Shown here: one piece after another, positions 44,286-54,159 of the stretch
Layout: each line of letters begins with the position of its first letter
Numbering within the stretch: the stretch's first letter is position 1
Source: a virus
DNA: 58,578 nt
Reading direction: 5' to 3' (one strand)
IMG/VR virus record: IMGVR_UViG_3300030294_000038
Location: 1 to 58,578 of that record
The notes under the pieces: model-generated
What the model was told of the DNA's origin: nothing
Databases searched by the model: none
Seen by the model: only the letters and a program-made list of their open reading frames with translations
Position numbers and translations under genes: made by a program

Positions 44286-44426
44286 ATGAGACGAGTCAAA
44301 AATTTGCTGTATAGTATGAGAGAAATCATTCAAGAGAGATTCCCCACCTACCTCTCCAGATACGGATCTGACTGCTTGAAAGAATTGACCTCGACAAAAT
44401 TGGAAGAACCGAGAGATTATCTTTGA
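44286..44426 (+). CDS. Doubtful small ORF (46 aa)
   Basis: 46 residues from ATG 44286 or 36 from ATG 44316. The frame begins only 5 bases after promoter-like element 7 and has no ribosome site, so if real it would be leaderless. The peptide is charged and helical (MREIIQERFPTYLSRYG). The stretch may instead be an untranslated RNA ending at the 44.46 kb hairpin. Confidence 0.3.
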   Translation: MRRVKNLLYSMREIIQERFPTYLSRYGSDCLKELTSTKLEEPRDYL

Positions 44427-44463
44427 TGATCTCCACATTCAACCGTCGTCTTTTGTTGGCACT

Positions 44464-44491
44464 CCTCCACAGGTAGAAATGCCTGTGGAGG
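44464..44491 (+). terminator. Hairpin, 10-bp perfect stem
   Basis: CCTCCACAGG, loop TAGAAATG, exact complement, then TTATGCCGG. Confidence 0.6.
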
Positions 44492-44518
44492 TTATGCCGG
44501 TATATAGGAAAATGCATC

Positions 44519-44836
44519 ATGAGTGTGCGATTCAGGTTTCCAGAACTGTGGATCAAAAGCCGTATCGACAGAGCCAGATTTGCCAGCTCTTTGATGGCAT
44601 TTCTCTCAACCAAAAAACTTTACTCAGCAGTCACATCCATTGAGGTGCACAAAACCTACCTCAAGGCAAGATTGAATGACAAGACTGAAGTCACGCTCAG
44701 GGTTAATGCGTCGCCACTGACCCGAGAGCCGGACAAGATGATTGTCTACAATCCGTTCTTTGACAAGCGCAGCGAGATTACCGTACCCAAAGAGGAGACG
44801 GTCTCGATTAGCGAGCATTTCAGAATTTTGCAGTGA
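44519..44836 (+). CDS. Hypothetical protein (105 aa)
   Basis: 105 residues, AGGAAAATGCATC before ATG. Very basic N-terminal half (MSVRFRFPELWIKSRIDRAR), then strands (TYLKARLNDKTEVTLRVN). May bind nucleic acid. Function unknown. Confidence 0.72.
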   Translation: MSVRFRFPELWIKSRIDRARFASSLMAFLSTKKLYSAVTSIEVHKTYLKARLNDKTEVTLRVNASPLTREPDKMIVYNPFFDKRSEITVPKEETVSISEHFRILQ

Positions 44837-44915
44837 AACCCCTTCGGTCAACTAGTATGTCTCAACGTGAACAAGGAGGATAGAGACACCAGACCTAACG
44901 AATGTGGAGATCATC

Positions 44916-45374
44916 ATGATCATCGATTTGAACGAGGATACAATCCGCGCTCTCAATGCGGCAGTGGTACGTAATGCTTACAAAGTTGATAAGTTCAAAA
45001 GGGACTACGCTGAAATCAAGCGCAGGCTCTTTTCCCTGCCGGATAAAGCAAGATCTGATGCTGATCTTGATGTGCTTCTTGCCAGCAAGCAAATGATCGC
45101 TCTCCTGGATCATCTCTTCTTCATGGGAGATGAATACAGGAACATCATCAGTACTCCCGAGTCTGTTCTCACCGAAGTGGACGACGATGACTTCTATACC
45201 GTCTACTGGAAGAACGGTACTCGCAAGGTGGTACATGGTCCTAGCGTGGAGATTGCCTATACCAGGGCAGGCTACACCGCCAAGGATGCCATGAGTATTG
45301 AATGGGTAGATAAGGGCGTGACGAACACTCATGCCTTTGACGTTAAGAAGCGTGCTTGGGTAGTCAAGAAGTAA
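44916..45374 (+). CDS. Hypothetical protein (152 aa)
   Basis: 152 residues from ATG 44916, with GGAG 6 bases upstream (a GTG at 44904 is in frame but poorer). Helical N-terminus with Lys/Arg clusters, acidic turn TEVDDDDFYTVYW, strands after it. No motif known. Last gene of the plus-strand early block. Confidence 0.8.
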   Translation: MIIDLNEDTIRALNAAVVRNAYKVDKFKRDYAEIKRRLFSLPDKARSDADLDVLLASKQMIALLDHLFFMGDEYRNIISTPESVLTEVDDDDFYTVYWKNGTRKVVHGPSVEIAYTRAGYTAKDAMSIEWVDKGVTNTHAFDVKKRAWVVKK

Positions 45375-45394
45375 CCCAGTTCAATTATGCGTAG

Positions 45395-45440
45395 CATACC
45401 AGAGAGGGGAATCCCCTCTCTGGTATGTCTATTTTTTTTT
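45395..45440 (+). terminator. Terminator hairpin with T tract, end of early block
   Basis: CATACCAGAGAGGGGA and its complement (to 45427), then TCTATTTTTTTTT. It ends the plus-strand block 5 bases before the minus-strand structural gene stops; on the minus strand no T tract follows, so it serves mainly the plus strand. Confidence 0.88.
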
Positions 45441-45444
45441 GCTC

Positions 45445-46098
45445 TTATTCACCAGAAGCAATGTTTCGAGCATAGGTGTAAGCACTGAGCAAACTGATCT
45501 CCTGGCCATTGATTACGTCATATTGAATACAACTGAAATCAATCGTCGTTCGCAACTTGAGTTCATCAATGTAAAATCTGATGGAGCCAGCAGGAGATGA
45601 GCCTTTCTTTCTACTCACAGTGAAATGAATGGGTGCAGCGCCATCAATAGCTTGTGTCGAGGGCTCCACACTTATTCCATCACCCATTACTTCAGTGCGA
45701 ACTGTGTAGCTCTTTGCTTTGTAACCAGGAAATGAAACCACTACATCTTGAACAGTGTCTTGCAAGAGATTAAAGGTCCCTGGCTGCGCTGTAAACTGTC
45801 CGAGGTAGGCGTACGCCTCCATCTCTCGGATAATCGTTTTAACGAGCAATTTGAAGCCTTTGGGAACGTTTATGTTCTCCTTCTTTCTCTCATCGAATGC
45901 ATAGACCATGAGAGTTTCGGAATCTTCATCGATTATGTGCCGAAGATTGGCAGGTGCTACTTGATAGCGCACCTCCGTTCTCCTCTCAGATCGATTCCGA
46001 AAACCCAGGGTAACAATCGAATCATTCTGTTGAGGCTCAAATACACAGAACGTCTGGTCAAGAGGCAGTTTGTGAATCTTAACCCTCAAGCCTGCCAT
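45445..46098 (-). CDS. Probable virion structural protein (217 aa)
   Basis: 217 residues, ATG at 46098, 17 bases downstream of the terminase stop on the minus strand. Strand-rich throughout (SIVTLGFRNRSERRTEVRYQ; SIRFYIDELKLRTTIDFSC), like an immunoglobulin- or beta-sandwich-type virion protein. Likely last gene of the minus-strand packaging unit. No motif identified. Confidence 0.82.
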   Translation of the reverse strand: MAGLRVKIHKLPLDQTFCVFEPQQNDSIVTLGFRNRSERRTEVRYQVAPANLRHIIDEDSETLMVYAFDERKKENINVPKGFKLLVKTIIREMEAYAYLGQFTAQPGTFNLLQDTVQDVVVSFPGYKAKSYTVRTEVMGDGISVEPSTQAIDGAAPIHFTVSRKKGSSPAGSIRFYIDELKLRTTIDFSCIQYDVINGQEISLLSAYTYARNIASGE

Positions 46099-46115
46099 TG
46101 CATCACTCCTTTCAT

Positions 46116-48251
46116 CTATCTTTGCAGACGTCGCCTGAACTTGGAATTCTTGCGGGCTTCTCTGGTCTGTCTCAAGATATCGTCGATTGAATAGACATCG
46201 TCATTCCTCAGGACAATACGCCTGTCAAGAAGCATGAGTTCGTGTTCCAGTTTCATGACAATCACTTCGTCGCTCGTATTGATTAGTTCGTCGTATATTT
46301 CTTCAATGCGCCGACGAATGTGAATCTGTTCCATAGCTTTGTTTCTCTCACCATAATCCATATCCTGGGTGATGACCAAAGAGCTATAGAAGATACGAGA
46401 GTCAATGTCGTAATACGCCATGCCACGGGCCGATGTCATGAACCAGTGGGTGAGTAGCCACCCGATGATCATATCGTCGTGAGCGCCATCCTCGTGGTCA
46501 ACACGGCCATTCTTCATGGTGAGGGTATTGACCTGACCAATCAGCACACGATCCTTGACCAACGCACCACAACGGTTAGTAGCCATACGCAGGCACTTAC
46601 CATAGAGCTCACTGCGTGCATTGATACCAGAACTACTGGTGGCGAAACCAAACTCCTTCTTGTACCTGACATAGACGTTAACATCACGCCTATTCATGGG
46701 GCGACTGATCTCGAGGAACTGCTCATGCCTCTCTTCAGACTCATGCACGAGACGGTTATAGATCCTCTTGAAAGGATCAATCCCCTTCTCAGGCAAGAAG
46801 AGCAGCAGATAGTCGATGATGGTGATGGCACTTGAGCGACGCTCAGGGATCATGAAGAGCCGTGGGTAAGTCTCCAACAGATGCACAAACCACTGAGCCA
46901 CCTTGATGAGGTTCGTCTCATTGATCGTAGCACCTCCCAAAGTACCGCCTGTAGAAGCATCTGTAAAGACCAGTCCGATATCATCCCCGCCTCCAGCATC
47001 GGAGGTGTCAATGCCTACCAACACTGTGCCTTCATTGAGCTTACGCATGACTTCATGCTCTTCTTTGTACCATCTCACAACGTACGGGTACTTGTCGAAG
47101 AACTGAGTGAAGACTACTTCCTCAATACTCTTATTAATGCGATCGAGGACTTCTTGAGAAAGCGGATGCGATTCATTACCTGACGTCCACCTATTAAGGT
47201 AGTCGCGCTCAGCATCCTCACCTTCAGACAATGCTTCACGAATGCGCTGGCGCAGCCAGTCGTCACTCTTACCGAGCATGCGGTGGTTGAATACAGCAGC
47301 TATTCGGTAGTCTCCACGCTTGGTCATGGCGCAGATAGTTTCTCTGAGCTTTTCGATGTTCTCAATGTCAAAGAACTTTTCAGTCCAGACTGCCGATTCC
47401 ATCAACAGCTTGTAGAAATACCTGCCATCAGGGTCATCTCGCTTACCGGCCGTGGTTGTGAAGATCACGCCATGTGGAGCATCGAGTTCCCGTGCCCGTT
47501 CCATAGCTGCACCTGTAGATGCCAGAGCAGCAGGAAGTGCTGTTTCCAGGTTTACTTGGAATGGGCCTTCGTCGATCAAGAAGATGGGGGATGTGAGACC
47601 ACGACCCATGTTCAGTGCGCGTTTCTTGGATGCTTGAGGAACGTGAGTACTGAATGTGTTGCCGAGCTGATCAACAGTGATTTCTTCACCATTGTTCGCA
47701 TCTGCCTTTGTCATCGTAATGAGATAACTAGGCAACTCAGCAATGATGTCCTTGATACGCTGGATGTTCTTACGTCTGAGGTTGTCATCCTTCGTCATCA
47801 AGTTGATGTGAGTCTTCACACCCATGATGTTCAAAAGGACAGCCATCAATCCATCAGCACCAAAGCTCTTCCCCGTCTGACGAGGCTGGATAAGAATGAT
47901 CTGTGCGTGGACAAAGAAACTCCACCAGAGCGCAATGATGCCTCGGTTAGCCACAACAGGAACGCCGTCTGCTCCCGACAAAGGAGCAGCGCGTAAAAGT
48001 TCTCTCAAGCAGTACCACGGATTTTCTTTTGCTTCCAGAGCGATCATCGCCATCTGTTCAGCAGTCAGATCTGGATCGAATGGGTCGACACCCTGAAGGT
48101 TTGGGTTGTGAAGCGCTAGGATAAATGCGTGATTCTTAATTCCCATCAATCGATACACAGATGCCAGCCTGACAAAGGACTGGTTCTTTGTTTGTGTATC
48201 AGCAATTGCGAAGGAGTGCTTAGTCCAGTCAGAACCGAACAGGATCGCCAT
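46116..48251 (-). CDS. Terminase large subunit
   Basis: 711 residues. QPRQTGKS (residues about 122-129) is the Walker A motif, FLIDEG (about 224-229) Walker B with catalytic Glu, and IFTTTAG (about 263-269) the coupling motif. In the C-terminal nuclease, VGIDTSDAGGGDD gives the first Asp (about 415), and DHEDGAHDDMIIGWLL near residue 620 the last acidic pair. It is the ATP-driven motor and nuclease that packs DNA into the prohead. phiKZ gp25 is the likely counterpart. No small terminase was recognised in the window, as is usual for this group. Confidence 0.95.
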   Translation of the reverse strand: MAILFGSDWTKHSFAIADTQTKNQSFVRLASVYRLMGIKNHAFILALHNPNLQGVDPFDPDLTAEQMAMIALEAKENPWYCLRELLRAAPLSGADGVPVVANRGIIALWWSFFVHAQIILIQPRQTGKSFGADGLMAVLLNIMGVKTHINLMTKDDNLRRKNIQRIKDIIAELPSYLITMTKADANNGEEITVDQLGNTFSTHVPQASKKRALNMGRGLTSPIFLIDEGPFQVNLETALPAALASTGAAMERARELDAPHGVIFTTTAGKRDDPDGRYFYKLLMESAVWTEKFFDIENIEKLRETICAMTKRGDYRIAAVFNHRMLGKSDDWLRQRIREALSEGEDAERDYLNRWTSGNESHPLSQEVLDRINKSIEEVVFTQFFDKYPYVVRWYKEEHEVMRKLNEGTVLVGIDTSDAGGGDDIGLVFTDASTGGTLGGATINETNLIKVAQWFVHLLETYPRLFMIPERRSSAITIIDYLLLFLPEKGIDPFKRIYNRLVHESEERHEQFLEISRPMNRRDVNVYVRYKKEFGFATSSSGINARSELYGKCLRMATNRCGALVKDRVLIGQVNTLTMKNGRVDHEDGAHDDMIIGWLLTHWFMTSARGMAYYDIDSRIFYSSLVITQDMDYGERNKAMEQIHIRRRIEEIYDELINTSDEVIVMKLEHELMLLDRRIVLRNDDVYSIDDILRQTREARKNSKFRRRLQR

Positions 48252-48267
48252 GATAATCTTCCCTTGA

Positions 48268-48801
48268 TCAGAGCCTCTTCACCATATCGTAATAGGTGAC
48301 TTTCTCGAGCTCTTTAAAACCTGAATGTTCATAGAGACGAAGCGCAGTCTTGTTATCAGCATACACGGACAGTATCACTACCATGATGCCTTTAGATGCA
48401 CCCCATTTTTCAGCAACTGTCATCAAGGCAGTTGCAAACCCTTTTCCATTGAATTCTTTCAGCACCAGCAGCTTACTGATGTAAACAGACATGCCTGTGA
48501 CTGGATCGTTCTGTATCTGAGCACAGACAGCACCGACAATGCTGCCTTTATGCTCCAGAACAATGTAGATCGCATCTTCAGCTGTGAAGCTTTCGATGTT
48601 GCGAATCTCATTCTCAATTGTGACATAGGAAGCAGACTTGAACTCCTTGGCTCCTTTATTCCGGAACTCAGCAAGGTGATTAGCCATGTCTCTTGTAGCA
48701 TGTGTGAGAGTGAACCCTTCAGGCAGAGTTTTGCTTTGTGTTCTGAGGATCACTTCAAGACTGAATTTCTCAACTTTGAGCAGTGTGGTAAAGTTCTTCA
48801 T
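48268..48801 (-). CDS. GNAT-family N-acetyltransferase
   Basis: 177 residues. KLLVLKEFNGKGFATALM (residues about 108-125) fits motif A, with the NGKGFA loop binding acetyl-CoA pyrophosphate, and SVYADNKTALRLYEHSGF fits motif B (N..A..LYE..GF). The first 50 residues are less typical. The enzyme transfers acetyl from acetyl-CoA to an amine; the target is unknown. It lies between the terminase and tail structural genes on the same strand, an odd place for an enzyme of this type; a late role on a virion or host protein is possible. Confidence 0.88.
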   Translation of the reverse strand: MKNFTTLLKVEKFSLEVILRTQSKTLPEGFTLTHATRDMANHLAEFRNKGAKEFKSASYVTIENEIRNIESFTAEDAIYIVLEHKGSIVGAVCAQIQNDPVTGMSVYISKLLVLKEFNGKGFATALMTVAEKWGASKGIMVVILSVYADNKTALRLYEHSGFKELEKVTYYDMVKRL

Positions 48802-48829
48802 TTTGTTATATCCTTAATGCGGATAATAC

Positions 48830-48863
48830 AGCATCCATCCAATCAAAGGATTGGATGGATGCT
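48830..48863 (-). terminator. Hairpin, 15-bp perfect stem
   Basis: AGCATCCATCCAATC, loop AAAG on the plus strand, exact complement. It stands between the 48.88 kb gene and the acetyltransferase. On the minus strand it is followed by GTATTATCCGCATT, with no T run. Confidence 0.7.
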
Positions 48864-48877
48864 TTGACGCAAGTAGA

Positions 48878-50557
48878 TCAGTTCTGAATAGCCGGCACGC
48901 CAGCGATAGCCAGGTGCAAGTCATTCGTGCTCGTACGTTTGAAGAACTCGATGAAGACAGAAGCCCCGTTATAGAGATCCACACCAGCATCAATGACGGA
49001 GTTCCAGTTATCGATGGAGTACTCGATTCTGTTGCTACCAATGATGACGGCGAAGAAGTTCGGAGTCGGTGCCACTGCTTCAGTTTGCAGGTTGATCTGA
49101 GGACGAGCATATGTATAAAGACGAGTCAACCACTCATCCTTACTACTCATCCCCATGGACAGATCCAGTTTCTTCAGGTTCTCATTGATGAACTTGAAGG
49201 TCATGGCGTTGTTCTCACCGAACACAGGCTTCTGATTCGGATCGAACGTCACTGTCCACTTGGTGCCAGACTCGGTTGGCGGTTTGAACAGAGCAATACC
49301 GACGGTCTGCACGTGCTTGTAAGCCGTGTAGCTATTGTCGACATCGCGCAGATTCAAAGAGACCACGAGGTTTTGCATCGAACCGTAGGCAGTGGGGATG
49401 AACGGGTTGCTGGTATCTTCCACTCGCACAAACGGAGTGACACGCTGAGCCTTCGAGCGTTCCATGTTGAAGAGGAACCACTCGAGCCTGTAAGCATTCG
49501 TCGTAGCATCCCAATACGGGAAGCCGTAGAGCTTGCAGGTATAGGCACCATTCCACTTGACCACCTGAGCCTTGAAGACACGCGTGATGAACTTATCATC
49601 CGTTACACGGTTAGCCTCATAGCACACCTCGTCGGACGAGAGACTGTACTTGAGCGTGACTTCAAACTGTTCGCCTGCCTGAGTCGATACAAAGGTATCG
49701 AAACCAAAGGCTTCGAACTTCGTACCGTCCACAGGAATCTCTGCTGTGGTGCCGTCACTGTATGCGACTACGCCAATGAGGTTCATACTCACCAGAGGCA
49801 CATTGAGCGGATAGTTGATCAGGTCATCATCAGACGTACTCATGAAGGGGCTCTTCATGGAGATACCGGTGATGTACTTGACAGAACGATCCGTGGTCGA
49901 GATGAATGCCGTGTTCTTGACCAGCATCTCCTGCATTCGAACCACGTGACCAGCATCCGAGTAGGCCACCACGTAGACGATCTCATTGTCCGACAGATCA
50001 GCCTTGGTGGAGCAGGTAGGCACAGCCTTGATCGAGATGTTGCCTGTCTCTTTTACCACCTCCAGAGGAACAGTCGTGCTGATGAGCGTGTTCGATGCAT
50101 CGTAGACTGCACTGATCACATTCACTTCAGACAGGTCAGTGCCCCGGAAGATCTTGACGAACTTGGCATCGGTGCCCGGAACCGTATAACGACGATCCAC
50201 AGACAAGTTGTAGGGGATGGTGCTCTTATCGCAGAATACACGATAGGTACCACGCCCTGTCCCCATCGACACACCCAGGATCAGATCGATCTCATCTTCT
50301 TCACCCGTGAAGAGTGAGAGGTTGAGCTGTTCCAGAATGGAAACGAAAGTGGTGGCATTGATCGACTTGACTTTGTATGCGATCATGTTGTCAGTATCGA
50401 ATACCCAGTCATTGACTTTGGGCACATACCGCTTACTGCCTTGTTTACCCATGTAGATCTCTTTCAGAGCCCACTGGGTCCATCGGCCATTGGGATTGTA
50501 GAGAGGAACAATACCATCCTCTCCACTAACTCCTGGCACTGGAATGAATTCAGCCAT
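48878..50557 (-). CDS. Virion structural protein (phiKZ gp28-like position)
   Basis: 559 residues. Strand-rich, with many Thr/Ser/Val segments and no membrane helix (NLSLFTGEEDEIDLILGVSM; VGIALFKPPTESGTKW). No catalytic motif. It lies upstream of the terminase and downstream of two other large structural genes in the order seen in phiKZ-like phages (25 to 30). Probably a tail or baseplate component; that is from context. Followed by a 15-bp hairpin. Confidence 0.88.
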   Translation of the reverse strand: MAEFIPVPGVSGEDGIVPLYNPNGRWTQWALKEIYMGKQGSKRYVPKVNDWVFDTDNMIAYKVKSINATTFVSILEQLNLSLFTGEEDEIDLILGVSMGTGRGTYRVFCDKSTIPYNLSVDRRYTVPGTDAKFVKIFRGTDLSEVNVISAVYDASNTLISTTVPLEVVKETGNISIKAVPTCSTKADLSDNEIVYVVAYSDAGHVVRMQEMLVKNTAFISTTDRSVKYITGISMKSPFMSTSDDDLINYPLNVPLVSMNLIGVVAYSDGTTAEIPVDGTKFEAFGFDTFVSTQAGEQFEVTLKYSLSSDEVCYEANRVTDDKFITRVFKAQVVKWNGAYTCKLYGFPYWDATTNAYRLEWFLFNMERSKAQRVTPFVRVEDTSNPFIPTAYGSMQNLVVSLNLRDVDNSYTAYKHVQTVGIALFKPPTESGTKWTVTFDPNQKPVFGENNAMTFKFINENLKKLDLSMGMSSKDEWLTRLYTYARPQINLQTEAVAPTPNFFAVIIGSNRIEYSIDNWNSVIDAGVDLYNGASVFIEFFKRTSTNDLHLAIAGVPAIQN

Positions 50558-50585
50558 TTCTCATGTCCTGTTCAATTACGGAAGT

Positions 50586-50611
50586 GAGTCTGGGTATTGC
50601 TACCCAGACTC
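50586..50611 (-). terminator. Hairpin, 11-bp perfect stem
   Basis: GAGTCTGGGTA, TTGC, exact complement, between two minus-strand structural genes. No T run. Confidence 0.6.
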
Positions 50612-50623
50612 GTTTGTCTTCAA

Positions 50624-53188
50624 TTACGCCGCGCTGGAGACTGTGACGAAATCAGAGAGAATGACGCGATCCTTCAGATACACCCTGATAGCGTTTGCCA
50701 CAATGGTATATTGATAGATGTCCAGATCGATTACCGTCTCGAGGTTATGAGGGTGCACATAGACAAAGTTCGAGTCCTGGGCATTCTCATCGCTCACTGG
50801 ATCAAAATCCAGCAAGTACAAGTACGGAGCACAGATCTGTGCCAGCAAATCGTCGGTGTAGCGCTGACGAATAGTGGCTTTGGCAATCTCTTCACTCTTC
50901 AGATCATAGATCAGGCGACAGCAGAACGGACTGAAAACAAAGTACCGTTCCGTAATGGGAGAAGGATTCTCCGGTTTGACTTCAGGCAGCTTCTTCGTGA
51001 GGTACGCACTCACTGATGCATTGGTCTCATCAGCAGTCTTCTTGAGCGCATAAGTATCCGAGACTGTCAGTCCTCGGGTAGGCACCACGACATCCCGGAT
51101 GAAGTACGGCTTACCCTCGAGCGCAGAACCCACAGACACATTCGAACTGTTCTCGAAGTACTGGAGTTCATTCTTGGCGTAGAAGCAACCATTGACTACC
51201 ACGTGCTGCACTTGGTCATCTCTCAAGTCAAACCTATTGTTCCTCGACAGCAGACCATACTGAACGAATCCAGTGTCATCATCGACGGTGTGTGAGAAGT
51301 CCGGATTACAGAACCCCTTACAACGAACATCGAAATGCTGTTTGGTATTGAGAGGATCAATCAAGAATGCCTTGTTGGTCACGACTACCTTCGGGAATAC
51401 CAAGAAGTAATCGAGGTTCTCAGCGAGTTGCTTGCCGTTCATCCAGATCTCGAGCTCTCCGGATGGCACCTGCATATCAACACTGGTGTCTACTCCATTG
51501 ATACTCTTGACCTGCTGGAGGTTGAACTCGATCGGGCCATTGAAAGCCAGCCTGTCGAATGAGTAGAAGAGTACATTCATGTCGCTACGAACCATCGGCA
51601 CGAATTTGCTCTTATCCACACCCCAAACAGAGGTTCCATTGACGATGGTGTATTGAGCACCACCCGTCACATCCGTCCACTTACCCGTCGAGATTTCTTG
51701 CAGGTAATAACGATAGGACAGAGTGGAATCCGCAGTGAAGCTATCGTCGTAGATCTCATGGAAACCCTTGGACAACGTACCTGCCAACAGCTCTACCAAG
51801 AAAGCTGAGCTATTTGTACAGATGTAGACATTATTGAGCAGATGCTGGTAGGCACCGATCAAGGCACCGTTAGAATCATACTCAAAGCCTACAGCTCGTT
51901 GTTGCAGTGCGTAAGGCACATCCGCGACTTGCTGAGAGCTCTTGGTGTAGACAGCCTGAGGTGTTTCTCCAAGCATCTTCGAGATGGCGTTGTAGCCAAA
52001 CATCGATTCCACTAGAGACACCGTCAGCTCTTGGGTAGTGCTTCCCATGACTGCCGGATAGCCAGCCTGCTCCAGATTGGGGGCTTGCCACACACTGACG
52101 TCAGAGTCTATTCCTACCAGACTCCGAACAATGTCACTATCCCTCAACTTGTAGAGCTCGTGGATCTTGCTCGCTTCATATACCAGAGACCGATCATATC
52201 CGGACTTCCTGATGTAGATACGTGCAGTCATGTCCAGGATGTTCGAGTTCGAATCGATCACCTTACCCAGAGTGAGCACATTGTTCACCAGCAGTGAGTA
52301 GTCTCGATGTGTCGCCATCCGGACAGCATCAGGACGATTCAGGTGGTAGTAGACTCCCTTGAATCTACCGGCAGCATCTGCTTGATAGATGTAGTGAGAG
52401 TTGTCATCGAAGTACCGAATGACTTTCTCTTCACCCGCAATGATCGGAGGATGGAAGAGGTACTTGCGCTCCTTATCCATCTCACTCACGAATGTTTGCA
52501 GCTCAGAGATAGGTACATCAACCACATGATCAATAGAACTATCATAGATCAGCTCTACCACGTCGCCTACCTTAGCAGTGAAGGGATCGATACCTGATGT
52601 CAGATATCCGTTCACATAGGTGAGCACTGCTCCTTCCATGGCTCTGTACTTAGCCGCCATGTGCTGCATCGCCAGTAACTCATCCATCGTCGTGGGTGTA
52701 TCCCCAGCCACATAGATGATGTCATTGGTCGCACTTCCACGAACCGAATTAAAATACGCATTCGAGTAGAAGTGGATAAACAAATCCTCCTTACCAAACC
52801 GCGCCGGCACCAATTGAAGATGTGGCACTGCAATGATCAGATCCCTGTCTTCGGTCTTTCTGTAATAGCACCGATGAAGAGGCATTCTGATACCGGATGA
52901 ATTGTAGATCTCAACGATCAACTTCTCAGCATTACACGCATCGCTGAACAACACCCATTCTTCGGACTTGGGTAGCAAGTTCAGTGCTGAGAAGTAAATC
53001 TGTCCAATCTGAAAGACATGGAAGATTTCCGATGTGGGAAGATCAACATTTCTCCACATCACACGGACATAGTTCCTGGTGCCTTCCGCCGGTGAGATCC
53101 TCGCAGGTTTGAATATCACCTGCTTATCTTGATCAGGCGTGCACCAAACTTTGCGCACGGCCTGATCAACCAGGTAGTTCTCGGCCAT
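50624..53188 (-). CDS. Large virion structural protein (phiKZ gp27-like position)
   Basis: 854 residues, ATG at 53188. Its start overlaps the stop of the upstream gene by one base (TAATG), so translation is coupled. Strand-rich, no membrane segment, similar style to the 559-residue protein (both have regularly spaced aromatic strands such as GYLTSGIDPFTAKVGDVVEL). Probably a tail or baseplate protein; function inferred from position. Confidence 0.9.
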   Translation of the reverse strand: MAENYLVDQAVRKVWCTPDQDKQVIFKPARISPAEGTRNYVRVMWRNVDLPTSEIFHVFQIGQIYFSALNLLPKSEEWVLFSDACNAEKLIVEIYNSSGIRMPLHRCYYRKTEDRDLIIAVPHLQLVPARFGKEDLFIHFYSNAYFNSVRGSATNDIIYVAGDTPTTMDELLAMQHMAAKYRAMEGAVLTYVNGYLTSGIDPFTAKVGDVVELIYDSSIDHVVDVPISELQTFVSEMDKERKYLFHPPIIAGEEKVIRYFDDNSHYIYQADAAGRFKGVYYHLNRPDAVRMATHRDYSLLVNNVLTLGKVIDSNSNILDMTARIYIRKSGYDRSLVYEASKIHELYKLRDSDIVRSLVGIDSDVSVWQAPNLEQAGYPAVMGSTTQELTVSLVESMFGYNAISKMLGETPQAVYTKSSQQVADVPYALQQRAVGFEYDSNGALIGAYQHLLNNVYICTNSSAFLVELLAGTLSKGFHEIYDDSFTADSTLSYRYYLQEISTGKWTDVTGGAQYTIVNGTSVWGVDKSKFVPMVRSDMNVLFYSFDRLAFNGPIEFNLQQVKSINGVDTSVDMQVPSGELEIWMNGKQLAENLDYFLVFPKVVVTNKAFLIDPLNTKQHFDVRCKGFCNPDFSHTVDDDTGFVQYGLLSRNNRFDLRDDQVQHVVVNGCFYAKNELQYFENSSNVSVGSALEGKPYFIRDVVVPTRGLTVSDTYALKKTADETNASVSAYLTKKLPEVKPENPSPITERYFVFSPFCCRLIYDLKSEEIAKATIRQRYTDDLLAQICAPYLYLLDFDPVSDENAQDSNFVYVHPHNLETVIDLDIYQYTIVANAIRVYLKDRVILSDFVTVSSAA

Positions 53189-54159
53189 TAGTGAGCCCCA
53201 AATGACATCACAAGAATATTGTGAAAGGCCTTCACAAACTGATCCACGTCAGCAGTCTTCTTGTGCTGGAGCAGTTTCTGAATGAAAGTGTTCTTGTAGC
53301 TGCGATCGGTACAGGCTGCACGCAGGTAAGCGAGCCAGGTAGGAGGATGCTCCAGCGCAACAGCCATGGCTTCCAGGCTGTTACCATACCAGCTATGTCC
53401 AATCACTTCATAGAGCACACCCTTGTTCAAACCGGTCAGACGCACGTTATTGAGTACGTCTTTGATACACTGGCAGAACTGATCCACATTGTCGATCTGA
53501 TTCACATTCTGGAGAATCGAAACCACAACATCGGCTGCCACATTGATGGAACGAGCAATCCCACCAGCGAGCTTGTATTTCTCATGCTCTCCAATCACTC
53601 CTTCTTTGACAAAAAGGCAATGATAGAAGAACGCAGACAGAACAGCGAGCTTCATCTGTTCAGCCGGGTCGAGTGAGAAGCGGTTGCGCAGCGACTGACT
53701 GATCCAGTCAGCATACACTGCAATGGGTAGCTTCGAGATGGTGAGCAGATGTTGGGGTTCGTTATTGACCCAGTAATAGGTCAGCACCGCTTCTGAACCA
53801 TGCAGCATGTATTCGCTCATGTTGGAGATGCGTTTGATCATCTCCCACGAACCATCTTTGGGTTGGCGAGTGTATGCGCGCAGATCGACAATGATGGAGA
53901 CGTGATCCGTCCTGTCATTGTTTTTTTCGATAGCCGACAAAGGACGCTCGATAGGAAAACTGAAAGCCGGAACCATCATCACACTGTCTTCAGCGACAAT
54001 AGCGAGAGGGCCATCAATCGAATACCTGATATCCAGTTCAGGAATCTCAAGACGTCCGACGTAGCTGCGAGCAATAATTTCTTCGATACCATGACGAATC
54101 TTCGTCAGAACATAGTCTTTGCATGCCGTCGTGTCATAGGCCGTACGAAAGATACTCAT
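53188..54159 (-). CDS. Virion structural protein (phiKZ gp26-like position)
   Basis: 323 residues from ATG 54159 (MSIFRTAYDTTACKDY), with AAGGAAACAAGAAAA before it; a longer frame to 54294 has no ribosome site. Mixed alpha/beta; begins with a helix, followed by strands (RSYVGRLEIPELDIRYS; GPLAIVAEDSVMMVPAFSF). It starts the minus-strand packaging/tail unit and is divergent from the sheath gene. Confidence 0.86.
   Translation of the reverse strand: MSIFRTAYDTTACKDYVLTKIRHGIEEIIARSYVGRLEIPELDIRYSIDGPLAIVAEDSVMMVPAFSFPIERPLSAIEKNNDRTDHVSIIVDLRAYTRQPKDGSWEMIKRISNMSEYMLHGSEAVLTYYWVNNEPQHLLTISKLPIAVYADWISQSLRNRFSLDPAEQMKLAVLSAFFYHCLFVKEGVIGEHEKYKLAGGIARSINVAADVVVSILQNVNQIDNVDQFCQCIKDVLNNVRLTGLNKGVLYEVIGHSWYGNSLEAMAVALEHPPTWLAYLRAACTDRSYKNTFIQKLLQHKKTADVDQFVKAFHNILVMSFGAH

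Noticed and set aside
48851-50317. 488-codon plus-strand frame
   Set aside because: Antisense to a structural gene on the minus strand with a good start and neighbour order; no ribosome site and an unlikely His/Arg-rich composition.
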